A stretch of DNA of 64,000 bases from Hydractinia symbiolongicarpus (Eukaryota; Cnidaria; Hydrozoa; Anthoathecata; Hydractiniidae), in assembly GCF_029227915.1 (NCBI RefSeq), contig NC_079885.1, positions 27,157,001-27,221,000 of the forward strand, given 5' to 3'. The notes under the pieces were generated by a model. The model made no database searches, was not told where the DNA came from, and was given only the letters and a program-made list of their open reading frames with translations. Positions within the stretch are counted from its first letter, which is position 1. Each line of letters begins with the position of its first letter. Position numbers and translations under genes: made by a program. Of the stretch, positions 21,593-32,805 are shown one piece after another.

Positions 21593-22009
21593 GGCCATTG
21601 CAAGCATATGTCCAAATGGATGCCTACAATAGGTGCAAGATGTTACTGTCTTGGTTTGTTAAGCGTGAAGACGCAGAGCTCATTACGAGCGAGAGTTTGG
21701 ACGTAGAAGTAGGTATGCTGCCTAAATCTATTAAAGCATTACCTGACTCTGTACGCGACGACCTTGTCCATGTTGATATTTTAAAACAATATGCATACAA
21801 AGGATTTATCGAACATCTCAAGAAATTGATACAAAAGAAAAAGAGAACATCAAGTTGGACGTGTGGCACATGCAAGAAGAGTATAGGGGCTCCCAAACGA
21901 AGCATAGCATGTGACAGATGTCTCACATGGAGTCATTTTTGTTGTACCGATCTGAAGAGAAAACCAAGTGTTAATTGGTTTTGTAAGAACTGTATTGAAA
22001 AAGTAACTG
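21593..22009 (+). CDS. Ginger gene exon 13: PHD finger
   Basis: The second half holds a C4HC3 PHD finger: WTCGTCKKSIGAPKRSIACD, RCLTWSHFCC and NWFCKNC. PHD fingers read histone H3 tails, so the transposon protein may choose targets by chromatin state. The preceding helical part (LLSWFVKREDAELITSESLD) has no assigned domain. Acceptor AG ends at 21592; donor GTAAGT at 22010. Confidence 0.82.
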
Positions 22010-22082
22010 GTAAGTCAGAATATTATGCCCCTGTTTATTTAATCCTAACTGTATGTGAAGCATTACTAACTTTGTTTTATAG

Positions 22083-22453
22083 TGATAATTGATTCTGATG
22101 AAGAGGAGAACCCACTGGAGCCGCAATGGAGGGCGTTTTTAACCCGATGCCTTGAAAACGGTATATTGAAGAAATACATAGAGAAATCTCTAGACCCACA
22201 TTGTAATCCGTTGCTTAACCAGAAATCAGGAGGTGTTTTTCAAGTTGCGGCTAATTTTGAGGGATTGAAAAGAACAGAGCCAGAATTCTATATGCAGATT
22301 ACAAAATATTTAGCAGGAACTACAAACTCAAAATGGTCAGATATAGTACGTGAATATTTATTGCAAGTTTATGCAGGTGAATTGCCATTTGGACGTGCAT
22401 ATGCTGACATGCTGCAATACATTGAAGTTAAACTTTTTTCATTGCTTTGTTAG
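22083..22453 (+). CDS. Ginger gene terminal exon
   Basis: Starts after AG at 22081-22082 and runs to TAG at 22451-22453. It begins acidic (IDSDEEENPLEPQWR) and continues as a mixed helical domain with QVAANFEGLKRTEPEFYMQI. No family is recognised. Confidence 0.6.
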
Positions 22454-23029
22454 AATATATTCTGGCTGATATTGTGAATATATACAGCACGTTTTATGTT
22501 CGGTTTAGACATAGATTTTTTCAATATGCTAAGGCTGAATCTAGCTTGGCTACCCCAGACCTTTGTTTATATTCATATTATGTTCTTTAACATGGTTTTA
22601 TCATTTATCAAAAAGGTGAAGCAGAGAAAATTATCGTACTATACACTCATTTTATAAGAAAACATTTTATCAGAACAACGAAGAATTAACATAAAATAAC
22701 GAGTGTGAAACCCTTTGTTAGTTCATATTTTTATTGTAAATACTGCTTTATATCGAGAAGAAATGTATCTTTGACTAATGTTTCATGCTAGCTACATTAC
22801 CCCATACCTAATTTGCGCGAAAAACTTAGCTATATTAAATATCTTCTAGAAGATTTTTTATCAGATTCAAAACCTTCATTTTTATCAGATTACCACGTTC
22901 ACAGCTTTGAAATTAGTTCTTTGGAATAACAGGTGTTTAAAACGAAACTTACCCACGTACATAAAGATTCGTCAATGTTTCATTTACAAAAGTCGGAAGG
23001 AAATGCCAATCACAGCCTGCCTGCCATTA
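22454..23029. other. 3' untranslated part of Ginger element
   Basis: AT-rich sequence between the last exon and the right terminal repeat. No second gene is seen. Confidence 0.5.
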
Positions 23030-23152
23030 TATCAGCGTTCATAAACCGGTCACCACGACATAATTAGGGCTAAAAAAACATAATCGGACCATGCGTACAT
23101 AATCCGGCTGTCCCGGTTGTAAACGGGCCGTTTTCGCAATCTGGGCAGAACA
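23030..23152 (-). repeat. Right end of Ginger element
   Basis: Contains three CATAATTAGGGC/CATAATCGGACC/CATAATCCGGCT motifs (23058-23110) and the terminal GGGCAGAACA. This mirrors the left-end motif family but without the long array. Confidence 0.8.
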
Positions 23153-26100
23153 GTGACACCTCAGTATTTCAAATAGAGCTGCTGCGGTTGGTGGCAGTTT
23201 TTCTGCTATATGTTGAAACTTTGAGAACAAATACCATCTTAATTCTCCTATGCTTTGCACTTGATCTGGTGCAAGCTTTACATAAGGTCTGATCACAAAG
23301 TATTCCAATCCCTGAATTTTTTTCTCAAGCAAACTAGTTGTTTCACCAAGAACTTTCAGTGCTTCTAACTCGTTTTTACTTGCTCATTAAAAACTTCCAA
23401 CAGTGTATCTTAGATTTCCCATTGATTTGCCAGTCTGGATTAAACTCGAAAAGAACTGCAGCATGCATCCAATGGCTTCAAACACAGCAGTGATACTAAT
23501 ATCTCTTACTTTTTCTTCTGCACCAGTGCGAAAAACTGTGTGGGGACAAAGCTCTGGGAAGTGGTAAATGAGCAGCAAAAAAACATCGGTATCTGGAGAT
23601 GATACATACAATTCATTAAACGGATTTTGTGTGGATAGTTGCAATGCCACCAGGATCATCAATGTATCTGCTTATATGATGGCACAATTCATGTTATTCA
23701 AGATAAAAAATTCATTGGTTTTTTCTGCGAGATACACAGTTTATTCTTGTTTCGTTTTGCTGTTTGAAAGAAATTGCCTTAGCGTTAGTGTTTCAATGTT
23801 TGTGTTGCCTTGGATTACGTGATGCATACCTTCAGTTTCCATTCTATTTTCTCTTGTTCTTTCTTTTACAGAGCATTCTATATAACGATTGCACACCAGA
23901 ATTATTCTTTCGAAATCAATTGACTTCTACTCAATTCGAAGTATATATAATTTAGCAAGATCTCGACAACTTTTTGTTGTCACATCTTTCTTCAGCGTAT
24001 TAAAAACTGCCATACCATCTAGTAAAGCAGTCTTACCATCGGAATTACTTTGTACATCAGTTATGTCATCAGTATTATCATCAGCAGCAGTAGCATCAAA
24101 GGATTTGATGGCATCTTCAGTTGCATGCGCAACGTTAGCTTTGTCCGCGCAGTGTAGTAACTTTCCATCCATACGACAGCAAATTCATGTGTTTCAAATA
24201 TCTCTGGAAGTTAAATTTCAGTTCGAGTTCTGGAAGTAATTTCAAATATTTTTATTAACGACTTTTCTTCTTTCAACTGAATAAGTCTATCATGAAGTTT
24301 AATTTTTGTCTTCTTGACAAGGTAAGCGAAGGTCTTAATATTTGTTTTTTTATAACGATCCCAAAAACTTTTAGGACCGATGATACAGTTCTGTATGAAA
24401 TCATCGTTTATCAGTGCACCTTTCTGCTTTTGATTTAGAACATCTTTCGTATTATTACTTTTGTTACTAATGTTTATAACGTGATCTTGATCATCAAAGC
24501 TCAAATTATATTCATCTAATGTTAAAGAAAGCTTAAGGACATTTTCTTTAAAACTGCTGCATATGGAAGTAGAAAGTTGATGATGGTAGCCTCGTTCGTT
24601 ACCATATCTGTAAATACCAAACAACTTGTCAAACATCAGTCTTATTAATGCAAAAGTCCCCTTGAGCTAAAAAATCTCCAAACGTGTGGTTCCTCTTCTT
24701 TCAATGCATACATCTCTGCTAGGTATACTGGTACAATTCGTGCGTAATTCTGTTGATCATGCACAAAGTAGTATTTGTGAAGAGAAGCCAGATGGAGTTC
24801 CCAACATCTTTGTTTTGTGCTGCGAAGGATCAGTAATAAACACTCAAACATTGTCATCCAATTTCTCTAGAACATTGCTTGTTTATTCAAAGTATCAATA
24901 ATTTCTTTTAACTTTTCAGCCAATTTAAATTGATTAAATAAGATCACCAGCTTTTCTTTTACCACAACTACATCTTCCTTAACGCCTACTGCGTCATATT
25001 CTTGCCCACCAAAATCTTTAACAATCATATCTATTTCTTGCTAGGTTCTTTGAGTTTTAAGGAATTTGTTTATGTATGCTTTATACAAGGTCAGATACAA
25101 AATTGTGAATGCCTCAATGCTCTTTTTCATATGTTTTCCATCCTTTATTTTTTCGATGGTTATGGGACCATAAATATCTGCATCAACAAAAGATTGATCT
25201 AACCCACTCATGTTAAGATACTTTCCCATTGAATTGAGAAAATCAAAAACTGTGTGTAGCTTACCTATCCTGAAAATAAAATTTTTGTTGACAATATTTT
25301 TAGCCTTTAATTTTATTGCTTTTATATATAACTGCATATCACAGAGAAATCACAGTCTTTCGGTCTGGGGTACTGACAGTATTTATTCCTTGTACAATGC
25401 AAAGAGCAGTGTAGAGTGTTGACCAATCAGTAGGAGATGTTCTGATTAGTGGAAGCATGCAGTGGATAGTCTTTTCATTTTCTCCTGTTGTTAATGAATT
25501 AAATGCAGCCCATGTGGGAACAGTGCGAAGACATGATAATGATGTAACTTGAAGCAATGACCAATGATCCCATCCACCATATATTTCTAACTCAGCATTG
25601 TCGATAGAATTTAGAAAACAGTCAAACGTTATTTTTTCGAACAGGTTCTGTGCATGTTTTTAATGAGTATACCAATTTTTTTTTGTAGCGACGCTCCTAA
25701 CTCTTCTTTTCAACTTTTTCTACACCTCCTATCTGCTGTCCAGTCTGCTATACGACTGTGGCTGTACCATGAAAATAAATCGCCTTTTCCATCTTTTGTG
25801 TCTGTACGGAAATCAACATTGTCTATAGCAAAGTAGATTGGACAATCAGGATTGATTGTATTTGGAATATAAATCCCGTTGTTTGCAATGACTTTTTTAT
25901 GGACATTATGAGCAATCTGAGTTTCCAATCTTAAAACCTTTTCATATGAGATTGATAAGTTCAATTGTGCTAAATGATTTACGAACCGTTTTCTTTTAGT
26001 TTCGTGGTGCAATTTCAGTCCAAGCCCTACAGTTAACGGTGTTCCAATAGTGCTGTAAAAACCTCGTTTTTCAGTAGGAGATTTGTAAATAACTTGGCGG

Positions 26101-27388
26101 TTTGTTTTAAAGGACTGCATTACCAATTGAGTTACAATTGAATCAACTTTATCAATTTTATCAGCCCGTATAATATTTTCCCAGGTGACATGTGGTCCAA
26201 CAATTATCCATTTTACTAAAGTACTAAGAAGTACTGGAGCTTCAAAATCAGTAAAGTTTCCTTTGTACTGCCAATTATTGTGAGAAATCAGCTCCTTCCG
26301 TAATATCTTTGCAGCTTTGAACAGCAAAATAAAATCGTCAGCATTACTATGAATACTGTCAGAATCAAAAGTTTCGCTTTCAGTCCTTGAACTGTATAAC
26401 TGTGTTGATTCATTTGCGCGATACGACTTAATGATCTTAACATCCCCATTTTGTTCTTCTATGAATTGTTTTAAATATTTTTTGTAGACGTCCTTTAAAG
26501 AACGTTTCTCCATTCCATTTTCTACGATAATACTTTTATAGGTCTCGTGAACAGTGTTCATATTAAGAATTCCTTGAGAAAGTTTGTACTCAAACAAATT
26601 CATGATTTCTATATGATTCGAACAAATTCATGATTTATATATATATCTATATACCCGAGCTTTATGATCTGCATCTATGAAATCTGTGCTTGCGTTCTTA
26701 CCAGCCTCTCTCTGTGAGTGCACATAACATTTTAAATGATACAGCACATTATTTGCTAGTGTCTGACGGATTATAGACTGAATTCAGCCGTATTTCTGTA
26801 TCTTTTTTCTCAATTGATGATGCACATTTAAATAGCCGTTGACCCATAGGAATCGTTGATACTTTATGCATTCCTCCTACTTTTTGTTGAAATATGACAC
26901 ATGCTTTTTTGTCATATTCTATGTGCTGTGATCGCAACAAACGCTGTGACTCTAGATTTTTTGTAGATAATATTCCCTTAGGTTGCCTAGATGATCTCCT
27001 ACTCGTACTGGCATTTTTTTTATCTATAAGGATCTTTCATATCTTTGCCTACACCTGTCTCGTTTAGTCTTGTTTCCGACACCCGCATAACATGAACGGT
27101 GGTAAACACATCCGGAAGAAACGATATCTGCTGCGTTAACATCACTTATAGTTTCCCAAAATTCCCTAATGGTAGTATCGCCATATTCAATGCGCTCTTT
27201 TGTGTAATTATACACTTTCTGAAGGACTTCAAGCGATAGAGATGAAACTTTGTTGTCCACAGGTTGTAAGCAAACAAGACATTTAGAATTATCAAACACC
27301 CAGTTCCTCCTGTTAGTGGGGGGGGTTGATCATCATCCATTTTTCCCTGCAGAAAAAAGCAACAAATAAATACTATTCTTTTAAACAT
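23153..27388 (-). pseudogene. Decayed multi-exon repeat gene with PIN/asteroid-like nuclease motifs
   Basis: Minus-strand blocks in order: a cysteine-containing start (CLVCLQPVDNK, 27299-27024), 26940-26749, a long domain (26603-25710, ending NPDCPIYFAIDNVDFRTDTK), 25557-25041 (SLSCLRTVPTWAAFNSL and GLDQSFVDADIYGP, KDGKHMKKSIEAF), 24857-24211, 24172-23690 with DGMAVF, and 23662-23153 with YVSSPDTDVFLLLIYHFPEL. DGMA and SPDTDV are like the acidic active-site segments of PIN/FEN-like (asteroid) nucleases. Stops and shifts separate the blocks. The same multicopy family is familiar from cnidarian genomes. It continues into the CXC part at 16342 across the Ginger insertion. Confidence 0.65.
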
Positions 27389-28600
27389 TTTATACTTGTT
27401 TGGCTAAGAATGAATACCTTTCTGTTCTAAAGGTATGCGTTGAATGACAGACGTTGATGTGTCAAGAACTATGCCTTAAAGTGCTAAAAAAGTTCAGGAT
27501 TAATTATAATTTATAACTCATCAAAAATTTAGAACTTTCAAGAAACAAAAACAGAAAAAAAGAAACATAAGTGTAATTACTTTTGATAAGTTTTAAAATA
27601 TCTTTTAATATCTGGTAAAATTTCAAATTCTTAACCTCTTTCTAAGCAATACTGTTTTCTTCTTGCAACAAGCTACAATTGTCAATGAATTCAAACTGTT
27701 AACAAATACACAAGTTACTTAAAGCTGCATGAGTACGACTATTATTAAATAACTAACTCACATAACGATCACTATATTTTCTTTCTATTTATACTTGTGC
27801 ATGTTTTTGTCTTGATATTACTAATTACTATTTTATCAAAGATCAACAGATTTTATGTAGTAGGTTGAGTTTTATGAATAGAAAACATACATAATCATAC
27901 ATAAATTAATATTAATGAGTTTTTACATCATTCTGTATGTCCGTTGCAATACACAAGAGAAATTTATTTTTGAAAAGCAGAATTTATTATGTTAATTACT
28001 ATGAGGTGACCAAATTTTGTATTTCTTTGATTTCTGATTCAAAACTAAACAACATTCTTTCTACCTAGAAATACTACAATAACTCTCCATAACAGCACTA
28101 TTTATCAACAGAAACATGACATTTAGATAGTCATTTCTGTACAAAACAGATCTGGTCTGTAAATTATACCTAAAGTTAATATAAAAATTGGGATTAAGGT
28201 GAATTTGATCCGTCATAGAATTGTTAAGAAGAATCTAAAAACAGATTCCTTCTAACAAAAAAATTCAGCGGGATCCTATATAGCCTAAATTGCCCCACAC
28301 TGCCATGTCTACCATGTCATTTTGACACTAAAATATACAAGAACAAAAATAATGTGAGAAATTAAACAGCTACCTAGCTAACTGCTGGTCTGAAGTTTAG
28401 TCTGAAGTTCAATCAAGCTCACAAAGCTTTAATAAGAGAAAAAAAGATGTAAAAAAATAAGTATGGCAGAAACGATTTACGAATAACGTTGTGATGCTGC
28501 ATAATAAATTCTTTCTTTCATTTTTTTGTAGAGGGACCTTTGTTTTCTTCATCCATGTTTTCTGCGTTGTGTTCATAGATCAGGTCGTGAGAATGATCCA
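27389..28600. other. AT-rich region without a gene
   Basis: About 1.2 kb of AT-rich sequence between the decayed nuclease-like gene and the BEL integrase. No conserved frame is seen on either strand. Confidence 0.5.
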
Positions 28601-29750
28601 GGGGGTGGCATTATCATTGCTCTTCGTTGTAAGAAGTTGACTTGGGGATAATGGTTGCATACTGTTGACATAATTCAGTGTTTCAACAGCCAAAGGTCGG
28701 AATTATCAATTGCTTCAGCCTCAGTCATCAAGGTAATTAGTGATTCTTCATTGAGAGAACCTGTGTGAGTCTTTAAAAGTGCGGTCAATAGGGATCTTAC
28801 TGAACGTATTTGTCGTTCCCATACTCCCTCCATATAGCTAGCTGCTGGAGGATTTTTCTTCCAAATTATCCACTCTGTACCATGGTTTGATATTGCGTAG
28901 TTCTGACTGAGCTCCCACAAAATTTGATCCATTATCAGAAATCAATGTTTCCTCTTCTGGCAATAACACGTCTTAATGCAAGTATAAATGAATCTGTGTC
29001 CATTGATGATGTTTTTTCAATATGGATAAGCACGACTGCTAAGACATGTAAACATTGCTCCATACCTTTTTAATTCATTCCTCCTAACCTTGATTACAAA
29101 GGGACCAAACATATCAACACCACAATACGTAAATGGCGGCTCTGATTGTAATCTCTCTTTCGGTAAATTGCCCATTAACTGATTATCAACGTTACCTCTT
29201 AAGCTACGGCATGTAACGCGTTTGTTAATAAGAGAACGTACAACTGTGTTGGCTCCTATTACCCAAAATCCATTTCCACGAAGTTCATTTAAGGTCATTC
29301 CTCTTCCACTGCGGGCTACCTTTTCATGACACCAACGAACAATTAATTCTGTTGTCTTCGTAATTTTTGGCAGTAGGATAGGATGGACGTTTTCGTCAAA
29401 ATTTGAGTTTCTTAGCCTTCTACCAACACGTAATATTCCATGATAATCAACAAATGGGTTTAATTTATACATGGTGCTGGATGAGGTTAAATTTGATTTC
29501 CTTCCCGGAGAATCGATTTCTGATGCAAAATATTTTCTTGCAGTAGACTGATAATTTTAGATGCTGCATGTTCCATCATGCAGACATTAAGATGTTTAAG
29601 ATGTGGATGATCAACTTTTAACAATGATTGTTCTTGTCTTCTTTGCTCAATACGATATCGTAATATAAAGATGTATTTAAAAACATACAAAACAAAGGCT
29701 GTTTCAGAATGGTGCTCTTCGGGCTCTGTTTTCACACATTAATTTCTGAC
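28601..29750 (-). pseudogene. BEL/Pao integrase region
   Basis: The minus strand encodes the integrase zinc-binding and core parts: LKHLNVCMMEHAASKI (29735-29487), LNPFVDYHGILRVGRRLRNS and TLNELRGNGFWVIGA, TCRSLRG, then FTYCGVDMFGPFVIK with the first catalytic Asp, a break at 29017, and [20 protein letters not shown] (28932-28675) with the last catalytic Glu. The middle of the core between them is reduced and frameshifted. The family matches the BEL copy at 32.8-36.7 kb, but a Helitron-like block lies between, so it may be another copy. Confidence 0.8.
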
Positions 29751-29779
29751 AGCAACAAGTATAGGTCTTACTTTCTACA

Positions 29780-30900
29780 GTTTATCATTGCCATCATGGC
29801 CCTTTGTCAGCATCTTTAGGTTCAACCGGGCAAACTAAATTAGAACGGGTTATACTCTCGTCATCTTCAGGTAAGTTTTGTTGAAATTGATTTTCAGCAG
29901 GACCCTTATCTCCTTCTAGTATGATATTTGGCAATTCCACAAATGGCAAATCGGGTAATTCCGAACGCATCTCTGGAAAATTTTGAATGCGGTCATATCT
30001 TATTGAGACATCCTTATAGTATTCATTTGAATTTTGACGTCCTTTCTTTTTAATAACCACTATTCCAACTTCTGAGGGTAATCATGGCAGTTCGGTAGCA
30101 ATTGGCATTCTTTGACGGAAACTGATGTAATTACCTTTTGATGCAAGCATGCCATACTGCAGGAGGTGTATATTCATAATGACAGTAATACGACGAATTA
30201 ATGCTACTTCTAGTATGGTTAAATTTGGAGATGTGGTGGTAGAAAATGCATATCCTTATGACGAATATTATCGTGTAACGGACCCAAGTCGTCATCATCA
30301 GCTGACAATGTACCTAAAAATCTAGGAGGTGTTCTAACTTTCTTTTTAAAACGAATAAGACTTTCCCTGTGACACCTATCACACCTACCATCGATGAATA
30401 TTTGCCAAGGCTTAACAGTAATTGGTTTTGTTTCATTTTTTGCAGTAGGTCTTATTGGAGGTGTTGCATGAAATACTGGGCGAGTTTTAAGCCAAGTTTT
30501 ACAGGTTGATAAACTATGTAATTTCTCACCTTCCTCAAAATGTATTACATTGCAGTTGACTAGTTGTTGACATGGAGTGTGTAGTTTGTAAATTGTGTGT
30601 AGTAACTGGCAGTGTAACAGGCTGCTTTTTTAAACTTAAATTCTTCAGCTTACCCACAGGTGTTTTACAAACGCTTTTTTGCATCTGTAAGTTATTCGCC
30701 CGCGCCTTCTTTTGCTCTTCATAGTTGTCTCATTGACTTCAGGTTCTTCATATTTAACATTTATGTGAAGACACGTTTGCTTTAGAGCAAGTTCTTTATT
30801 AAAAAAAAAATATTTTGAGGTCTGTTTTTTATGACAACAGAAATACGAGACTTTATTACTTTTTTCACTAAAAGACCTTGCTTTTCCATCAAAGTAATCA
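29780..30900 (-). pseudogene. Helitron-like N-terminal region (DUF6570-like)
   Basis: Minus-strand sequence near 30450-30240 reads WQIFIDGRCDRCHRESLIRF and TPPRFLGTLSADDDDLGPLH. After a stop or shift it continues with LASKGNYISFRQRMPIATEL, VVIKKKGRQNSNEYYKDVSI and LPDLPFVELPNI to the stop at 29794. This resembles the segment called DUF6570 upstream of Helitron-like helicases. Acidic filler with DKGP repeats ends it. The helicase part does not follow; BEL integrase begins instead. Confidence 0.6.
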
Positions 30901-31079
30901 CTTTATTTTTATCACATTTTTATTTGTTGTATCTTTAGGTTGAATTACATTATGTGATGACAAACAGGGAATTGTTTTAGGTGGACTGAGTCGTGTGGAT
31001 AATGCAACAGAAGGAGGCTCAAATTGTCATCAAAGACCAATGATTGGTAGTGATTTCTATTTACTCTTGCAAGCAAAAT

Positions 31080-31702
31080 AAAAGCACCTCAGACAATAGA
31101 TGTGCCAATTGCTGTTCCCTGGCAATATCATGTGTTTCATCATGAGTAGGACTAAAAAGTGTATATGGGTGCATTGAAGTACTAGTATCAGATGTTTTCA
31201 AAATGTTGACGCCCAGCATTATTGCAGCAGCTTGACTGAAAATTTCGTCAACATGAACAGTAGGTTTTGACTGAATTTGTAAGTCGCGTTCCCACTCTAC
31301 AGGGCTTTTTACTAAAAAGGTCCTATTATTTTAAAAAATTTCTATTTTTCTATTTTCAGGGACAAATTTGACCACAGTGGCTCGTAGTTCAACATGGTTC
31401 TGGAAATTAAGTTTAGAGGGGACAATTTGTCTGATCTTTGGCCGATCAAGTTGCTGTACTACTGCTCTATAAAAACAGTTGCCATCTCCTATCGTCACTT
31501 CACGATATGTTATATTTGACAGACCAATACTTCTAGCATAAGCAATTATATGGTCTGCAGAATTTGAATCATTTAAAAGATGGACAGCATAAGACTCTTG
31601 TATTGCCATTTGGTAGTCAATATCATTGTTATTGAAGGGTCCAGAATTGCTTTCAAAATCCCATAATAATCCCCTAATAACAATAACATTAATTTCAAAC
31701 AT
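31080..31702 (-). pseudogene. OTU-type cysteine protease domain, Helitron-like
   Basis: AYARSIGLSNITYREVTIGD then GNCFYRAVVQQLDRP contains the OTU catalytic motif D-G-N-C. VELRATVVKFVPENRK follows, then a break at 31331, and WERDLQIQSKPTVHVDEIFS plus MLGVNILKTSDTSTSMHPYT toward 31090. OTU proteases remove ubiquitin; they occur in Helitron/Helentron proteins and other transposons. It lies directly upstream of the DUF6570-like part on the same strand, so both probably derive from one element. Confidence 0.7.
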
Positions 31703-31939
31703 GCGAGATTGATGTTATATCATCTGCACAGTTGTTTAGACAACACATAAAAATTAATAAACTAAAAAGTTTCAAAAAATAAATGAAGTGGTTGCTATTA
31801 TCCAGATTGTCAAAAAACATTCCTTTATGGCTGTGGAAATTTGTTTTATTCTTATTATCATTACTGGAATGAATATCAGCTACATAAAACGAACCTATGG
31901 TGACACGATATGCCTGGACTGATATCATGATCATTTTTT

Positions 31940-32609
31940 TTTAATATGTGTTTTTACTATCAGTATTACAGATGCACCTAGCAGCAGTTATTGCACCTAA
32001 ATCAGATATGAACAGTAAATAATAATCAAAAAGATGCATCAAGCTGCAATTTGCACCTAAATGTTTGTTTGTTTGCTAGTAGAAGACACAGAAAAAATTA
32101 TCAAATAATACTTATTCAATAATCTGTGAAGTATCAAAAAATCACAGCAAAAAAACCCAACACGCTCCGATAAAATACCAAAAAGTGGCGCCGAAAGAGT
32201 ATATTTTGGTCGCTAAACCACGTGATCTGAAATAATGTTTGTGTTTCAAAAACTTCACGTGATCTATTTTATCCAATTAAATCGAAAAATACTTTTTTTG
32301 GAAAAATTTTCGCACTTCCGTATTAGTTCCGGACGGCAGTTTGTTTCACCATAGTTTTTATGACAAAACCAAATACATACTAGGGAGAAGGTTGAAAAAA
32401 CATAAAGGTTGCATATCTAATTTTATTTATAATAAAGTTCAAGCTCTTCCGCTAAAAAGAATATAAGTTTTTTAAAGGCTAAAATACACGGTAAGTTTAA
32501 ATGGACCGTTTAGTTGTAAAGCTTATAATTTCAGTTGCAAATATTTCAAATTCAATAGGTCAAACAAAGGTCTCAAATTTATATCGGGTTAATATATACA
32601 GTGAATAAT
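31940..32609. other. AT-rich spacer
   Basis: No gene is seen between the OTU remnant and the LTR fragment. Confidence 0.4.
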
Positions 32610-32805
32610 TGTTAGGGTTTCCGGCCAAACACCCAAAACCAGATCAGAGGACAAAATACGGCATATGTTTGTAAAAAATGATTTTGAAACGGTTCAAAAC
32701 AAATACAATGAAACTAAATTTAAAATAATTGATAAATAATTGATAGGAAAAACGGCAAGCCTGTTGAAAATGAGAAAACAAAGCCACATGAATAAAAACC
32801 CTTGT
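32610..32805 (-). repeat. 3' half of a BEL/Pao LTR
   Basis: Near-identical to 36325-36511: both share CCGGCCAAACACCCAAAAC, ACAAAATACGGCATATGTTT and GGCAAGCCTGTTGAAAATGA. On the minus strand both end with CCCTAACA or TCCTAACA. At 32805 the match stops at the reverse-transcriptase coding sequence, so the 5' half of the 3' LTR and the end of pol are missing. Confidence 0.8.

Larger units (their letters stand above)
16343..23152 (+). mobile_element. Ginger-type DNA transposon with GTGA target duplication
   Basis: The element begins TGTTCTGCCCGGAT at 16343 and ends with the inverted TGTTCTGCCCAGAT at 23139-23152, flanked by GTGA at 16339-16342 and 23153-23156. Ginger elements use a retroviral-like integrase, have TGT-starting inverted repeats and make 4-bp duplications, all seen here. 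The plus-strand gene has about 14 exons with an H2C2 zinc finger, DDE integrase, cysteine-rich region, possible cysteine protease and PHD finger. Several one-base breaks in A-runs suggest that this copy is recently inactivated, or that assembly errors exist. Confidence 0.92.
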
